A DNA stretch of 64,000 nucleotides from assembly GCA_016791475.1 (NCBI GenBank), contig JAEUWI010000014.1, forward strand, positions 1 to 64,000, given 5' to 3'. The position numbers and the translations under genes are program-made. The notes beneath the pieces were generated by a model that saw only the letters and a program-made list of their open reading frames with translations, was not told the origin of the DNA and searched no databases. Source of the DNA: Candidatus Hydrogenedentota bacterium. Lineage in GTDB: Bacteria; Hydrogenedentota; Hydrogenedentia; Hydrogenedentales; JAEUWI01. Each line of letters begins with the position of its first letter. Positions within the stretch are counted from its first letter, which is position 1. Below, in pieces: positions 60,940 to 64,000 of this stretch.

Positions 60940-62742
60940 ATGGTTGAAGAGGATTCGGTCGGCATTGTAGAGGTGCGCCACTTTACCTTTGCGGAGCCGC
61001 CCCACCCGTTGAAACTGGCCAGCGGAGCCACCCTCGGCCCCATCACGCTGGCCTATGAGACCTACGGCACGCTGGACGAGAACCAGAGCAACGCGGTGCT
61101 GTTGACCCATGCCTTGTCGGGCGACGCCCACGCGGCCGGTCGCCATTCGGAATCCGACGCCAAGCCGGGCTGGTGGGACTCCATGGTGGGGCCGGGAAAA
61201 GCCTTCGATACGAACAAGTACTTTGTCGTCTGCTCCAACGTGCTCGGCGGCTGCATGGGATCCACGGGCCCCTCCTCGATCAACCCGGCGACGGGCAAGC
61301 CGTACGGCCTGGATTTCCCCGTAATCACCATCGGCGACATGGTCGTCGCGCAATACCATCTCGTGCAACATCTGGGAATCTCAAAGCTCCTGGCCGTGGC
61401 CGGCGGTTCCATGGGCGGAATGCAGGCCCTGGAGTGGGCCACGCGTTATCCCGATGCCGTGGAGTCGGTGATGATCATCGCGTCGACCCATCTCAGCGGC
61501 GCCCAGCAGATCGCCTTCGACGCCGTGGGCCGCCACGCGATTCAAGCGGACCGCTCCTTTAACGGCGGAGACTACTACGGCACCGAGGGACCGGCCCAGG
61601 GCCTGGCCATCGCGCGGATGCTCGCCCACATCACCTATCTCTCCGAAGAATCGATGCGGATGAAATTCGGCCGGAGCCTCCGCAGCGCCGAGGCGCTCCA
61701 ATATGACTTCGACAGTGAATTCGCCGTGGAGACCTACCTGGACTATCAGGGCGAGCAATTTGTAAACCGCTTCGACGCCAACACCTATCTTTACGTCACC
61801 AAGGCGCTGGACTATTTCGACATTGCGGCAACTTATGGCTCCCTCGATGAAGCGATGAAACGTGTCCTCGGCAAGGTACTCGTCATTTCTTTCTCGTCGG
61901 ACTGGCTCTACCCGCCCTACTTCTCCCAGGAGATTGTCTATACACTGGCCCGGCAGAAGAAGAATGTGAGCTACTGCAACATTCAGTCCGACTACGGGCA
62001 CGACGCCTTTCTGCTGGAAGTCGGCGTGATCTCGAAAATTGTCCGGGGCTTCCTCGATCACACAAAGAACCCGGAACTGGTGCGCACGCAACACCTGAGC
62101 GCGGACTCCGAGACCGAGTCCGCGCCCCCGACGGCGGCGATGGAAAACATCTACGAAGGCCACCGCGTCGACTACGAAATGATCGTGAACCTGGTGGAAA
62201 GCGGCAGCCGCGTGCTGGATATCGGCTGTGGCGATGGCGAACTGCTCTGCAAGCTCATTGCGAAAAAAAACGTGCAGGCCGTGGGCCTCGAAGTGGCCCA
62301 GGGCAGCGTCGTGAGTTGTATTCGCCGGGGCATCTCCGTGATTCAGGCGGACATCGACAAGGGCCTGAGCGCCCTGCCCGATCAGAGCTTCGATTACATC
62401 ATCTTGAGCATGACCTTGCAGGTCATTCGCAAGCCGGACCTGGCCCTCAAGGAAATGTTGCGGGTCGGCAAGAAGTGTATCGTGAGCTTTCCCAACTTTG
62501 GACACTGGCGCGTGCGTTGGATGACCTTCTTCGAGGGACGCGCTCCGGTGACCCGCAACCTGCCCTATGCGTGGTACCAGACGCCAAACCGGCACGTGCT
62601 GGCAATCGATGATTTCCGCCAGCTCTGCAGCGACCTGAACGCCCAGATCGAACGGGAGATCCCCCTTTATAGCGAGGGCGTCGCCCGCTTCTGGCCCAAC
62701 CTCTTCGCCGAGGAAGCGCTGTACGTGATTACGTCGCCGTAA
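60940..62742 (+). CDS. metX-metW: Homoserine O-acetyltransferase - MetW fusion
   Basis: One 600-residue frame joins two proteins usually encoded by adjacent genes. Residues 1-385 are MetX: LTHALSGDAHAAG, GCMGSTGPSSINP, nucleophile elbow GGSMGGMQ (Ser157), and the Asp and His of the triad in FSSDWLYPP and YGHDAFLLE. A linker of about 20 residues with SETESAPP leads to MetW from about 401: ENIYEGHRVDYEMI, the methyltransferase-like SAM loop VLDIGCGDGELL, SFPNFGHWRVRWMTFF and the C-terminal LFAEEALYVI. MetX acetylates homoserine; MetW supports MetX activity in several bacteria. I see no stop or frame slip between the parts. It completes methionine precursor synthesis with metY. Confidence 0.95.
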   Translation: MVEEDSVGIVEVRHFTFAEPPHPLKLASGATLGPITLAYETYGTLDENQSNAVLLTHALSGDAHAAGRHSESDAKPGWWDSMVGPGKAFDTNKYFVVCSNVLGGCMGSTGPSSINPATGKPYGLDFPVITIGDMVVAQYHLVQHLGISKLLAVAGGSMGGMQALEWATRYPDAVESVMIIASTHLSGAQQIAFDAVGRHAIQADRSFNGGDYYGTEGPAQGLAIARMLAHITYLSEESMRMKFGRSLRSAEALQYDFDSEFAVETYLDYQGEQFVNRFDANTYLYVTKALDYFDIAATYGSLDEAMKRVLGKVLVISFSSDWLYPPYFSQEIVYTLARQKKNVSYCNIQSDYGHDAFLLEVGVISKIVRGFLDHTKNPELVRTQHLSADSETESAPPTAAMENIYEGHRVDYEMIVNLVESGSRVLDIGCGDGELLCKLIAKKNVQAVGLEVAQGSVVSCIRRGISVIQADIDKGLSALPDQSFDYIILSMTLQVIRKPDLALKEMLRVGKKCIVSFPNFGHWRVRWMTFFEGRAPVTRNLPYAWYQTPNRHVLAIDDFRQLCSDLNAQIEREIPLYSEGVARFWPNLFAEEALYVITSP

Positions 62743-62767
62743 GGGATGGGCAGCCGCCGGGGGGATT

Positions 62768-62848
62768 TATGGGTCGTATGGGTCTTATGGGTCGTATGGG
62801 TCTTATGGGTCGTATGGGTCGTATGGGTCTTATGGGTCTTATGGGTCG
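62768..62848. repeat. 9-bp tandem array, 9 units
   Basis: Nine head-to-tail units of TATGGGTCG or TATGGGTCT alternate in two variants. They start 26 bp after the metX-metW stop codon. Confidence 0.95.
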
Positions 62849-62884
62849 TATAGGAACCCTGACCCGTTGAGCTTTACTACGATA

Positions 62885-62975
62885 CTATCAACTATCAACT
62901 ATCAACTATCAACTATCAACTATCAACTATCAACTGTCAACTGTCAACTGTCAACTGTCAACTGTCAACTGTCAC
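62885..62975. repeat. 7-bp tandem array, 13 units
   Basis: Seven CTATCAA units are followed by five CTGTCAA units and one CTGTCAC. The array ends at the base before the stop codon of the minus-strand ABC-F gene, so its transcript would carry the array directly after the stop. Confidence 0.95.

Positions 62976-64000
<1,025 letters not shown>

Noticed and set aside
62101-62145. MetX/MetW junction considered as an assembly artefact
   Set aside because: The linker is in frame, codon use is uniform and no stop or start signal of two separate genes is disrupted. It still deserves a read check.

Overview
The window is about 64 kb of GC-rich bacterial chromosome with dense, mostly operonic genes and no rRNA, tRNA, CRISPR array or prophage that I can see. 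Lipobox lipoproteins, an L,D-transpeptidase and a PBP5-type carboxypeptidase, psd-pssA phospholipid genes and an outer-membrane-style STN protein point to a diderm. A DUF2851 protein, a PPi-type phosphofructokinase, a LarA-like protein, secreted glycosidase-like proteins and very characteristic intergenic 9-mer repeats suggest a PVC-like or Candidatus Hydrogenedentes-like organism. That placement is inference; no marker gene here proves it.

Layout. 1-3.4 kb: 9-mer array, a four-helix-bundle gene interrupted by one TAG codon, typA and a PilZ protein. 3.5-9 kb: secreted glycosidase-like protein, AI-2E-family transporter, then radC-psd-pssA. 9-13.8 kb: rpmE-prfA-prmC, leuA and a small winged-helix-like protein. 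13.8-21.3 kb: HDOD protein, peroxiredoxin, lipoprotein and diguanylate cyclase, then L,D-transpeptidase, Ser/Thr kinase and MoxR ATPase. 21.3-29.2 kb: STN/Gly-rich secreted protein, aldo-keto reductase, DUF2851, M14 peptidase, sensor kinase and two glycosyltransferases. 29.4-38.8 kb: SDR, HAD, PdxB-type dehydrogenase, LarA-like protein, TPR lipoprotein, PPi-PFK, DUF4177-like protein, Gnd and a YcxB-like protein. 38.8-43.1 kb: membrane protein, RAYT transposase, PPOX and HemN. 43.4-49 kb: GlcG-like protein, ybaB-fmt-rsmB-PASTA protein and rpe. 49-58.3 kb: a minus-strand run of D,D-carboxypeptidase, hybrid kinase, RNase H, EamA exporter, ankyrin lipoprotein, sugar-binding protein, permease and mutarotase-like protein. 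58.3-64 kb: cysK, metY, a metX-metW fusion and the C-terminal half of an ABC-F ATPase.

How genes work together. HemN and PPOX are consecutive late haem steps. PPi-PFK, Gnd and Rpe serve glycolysis and the pentose phosphate route. CysK, MetY and MetX-MetW make cysteine and methionine by direct sulfhydrylation. The diguanylate cyclase and PilZ protein are a plausible c-di-GMP source and receptor. The kinase at 19-20 kb has no PASTA domain, whereas a membrane PASTA protein without a kinase lies near 47 kb.

The most unusual signal is between the genes. At least eleven intergenic loci are built from 9-bp units related to GACSSATAN, either head-to-tail or as inverted pairs that fold into long hairpins. 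Four more loci use 7-bp units. There are also two MITE-like elements sharing end sequences, a 216-bp inverted-repeat element and a cloverleaf-like three-hairpin element. One RAYT transposase gene is embedded behind the PPOX gene. Several of these repeats supply the stop codon of the neighbouring gene.
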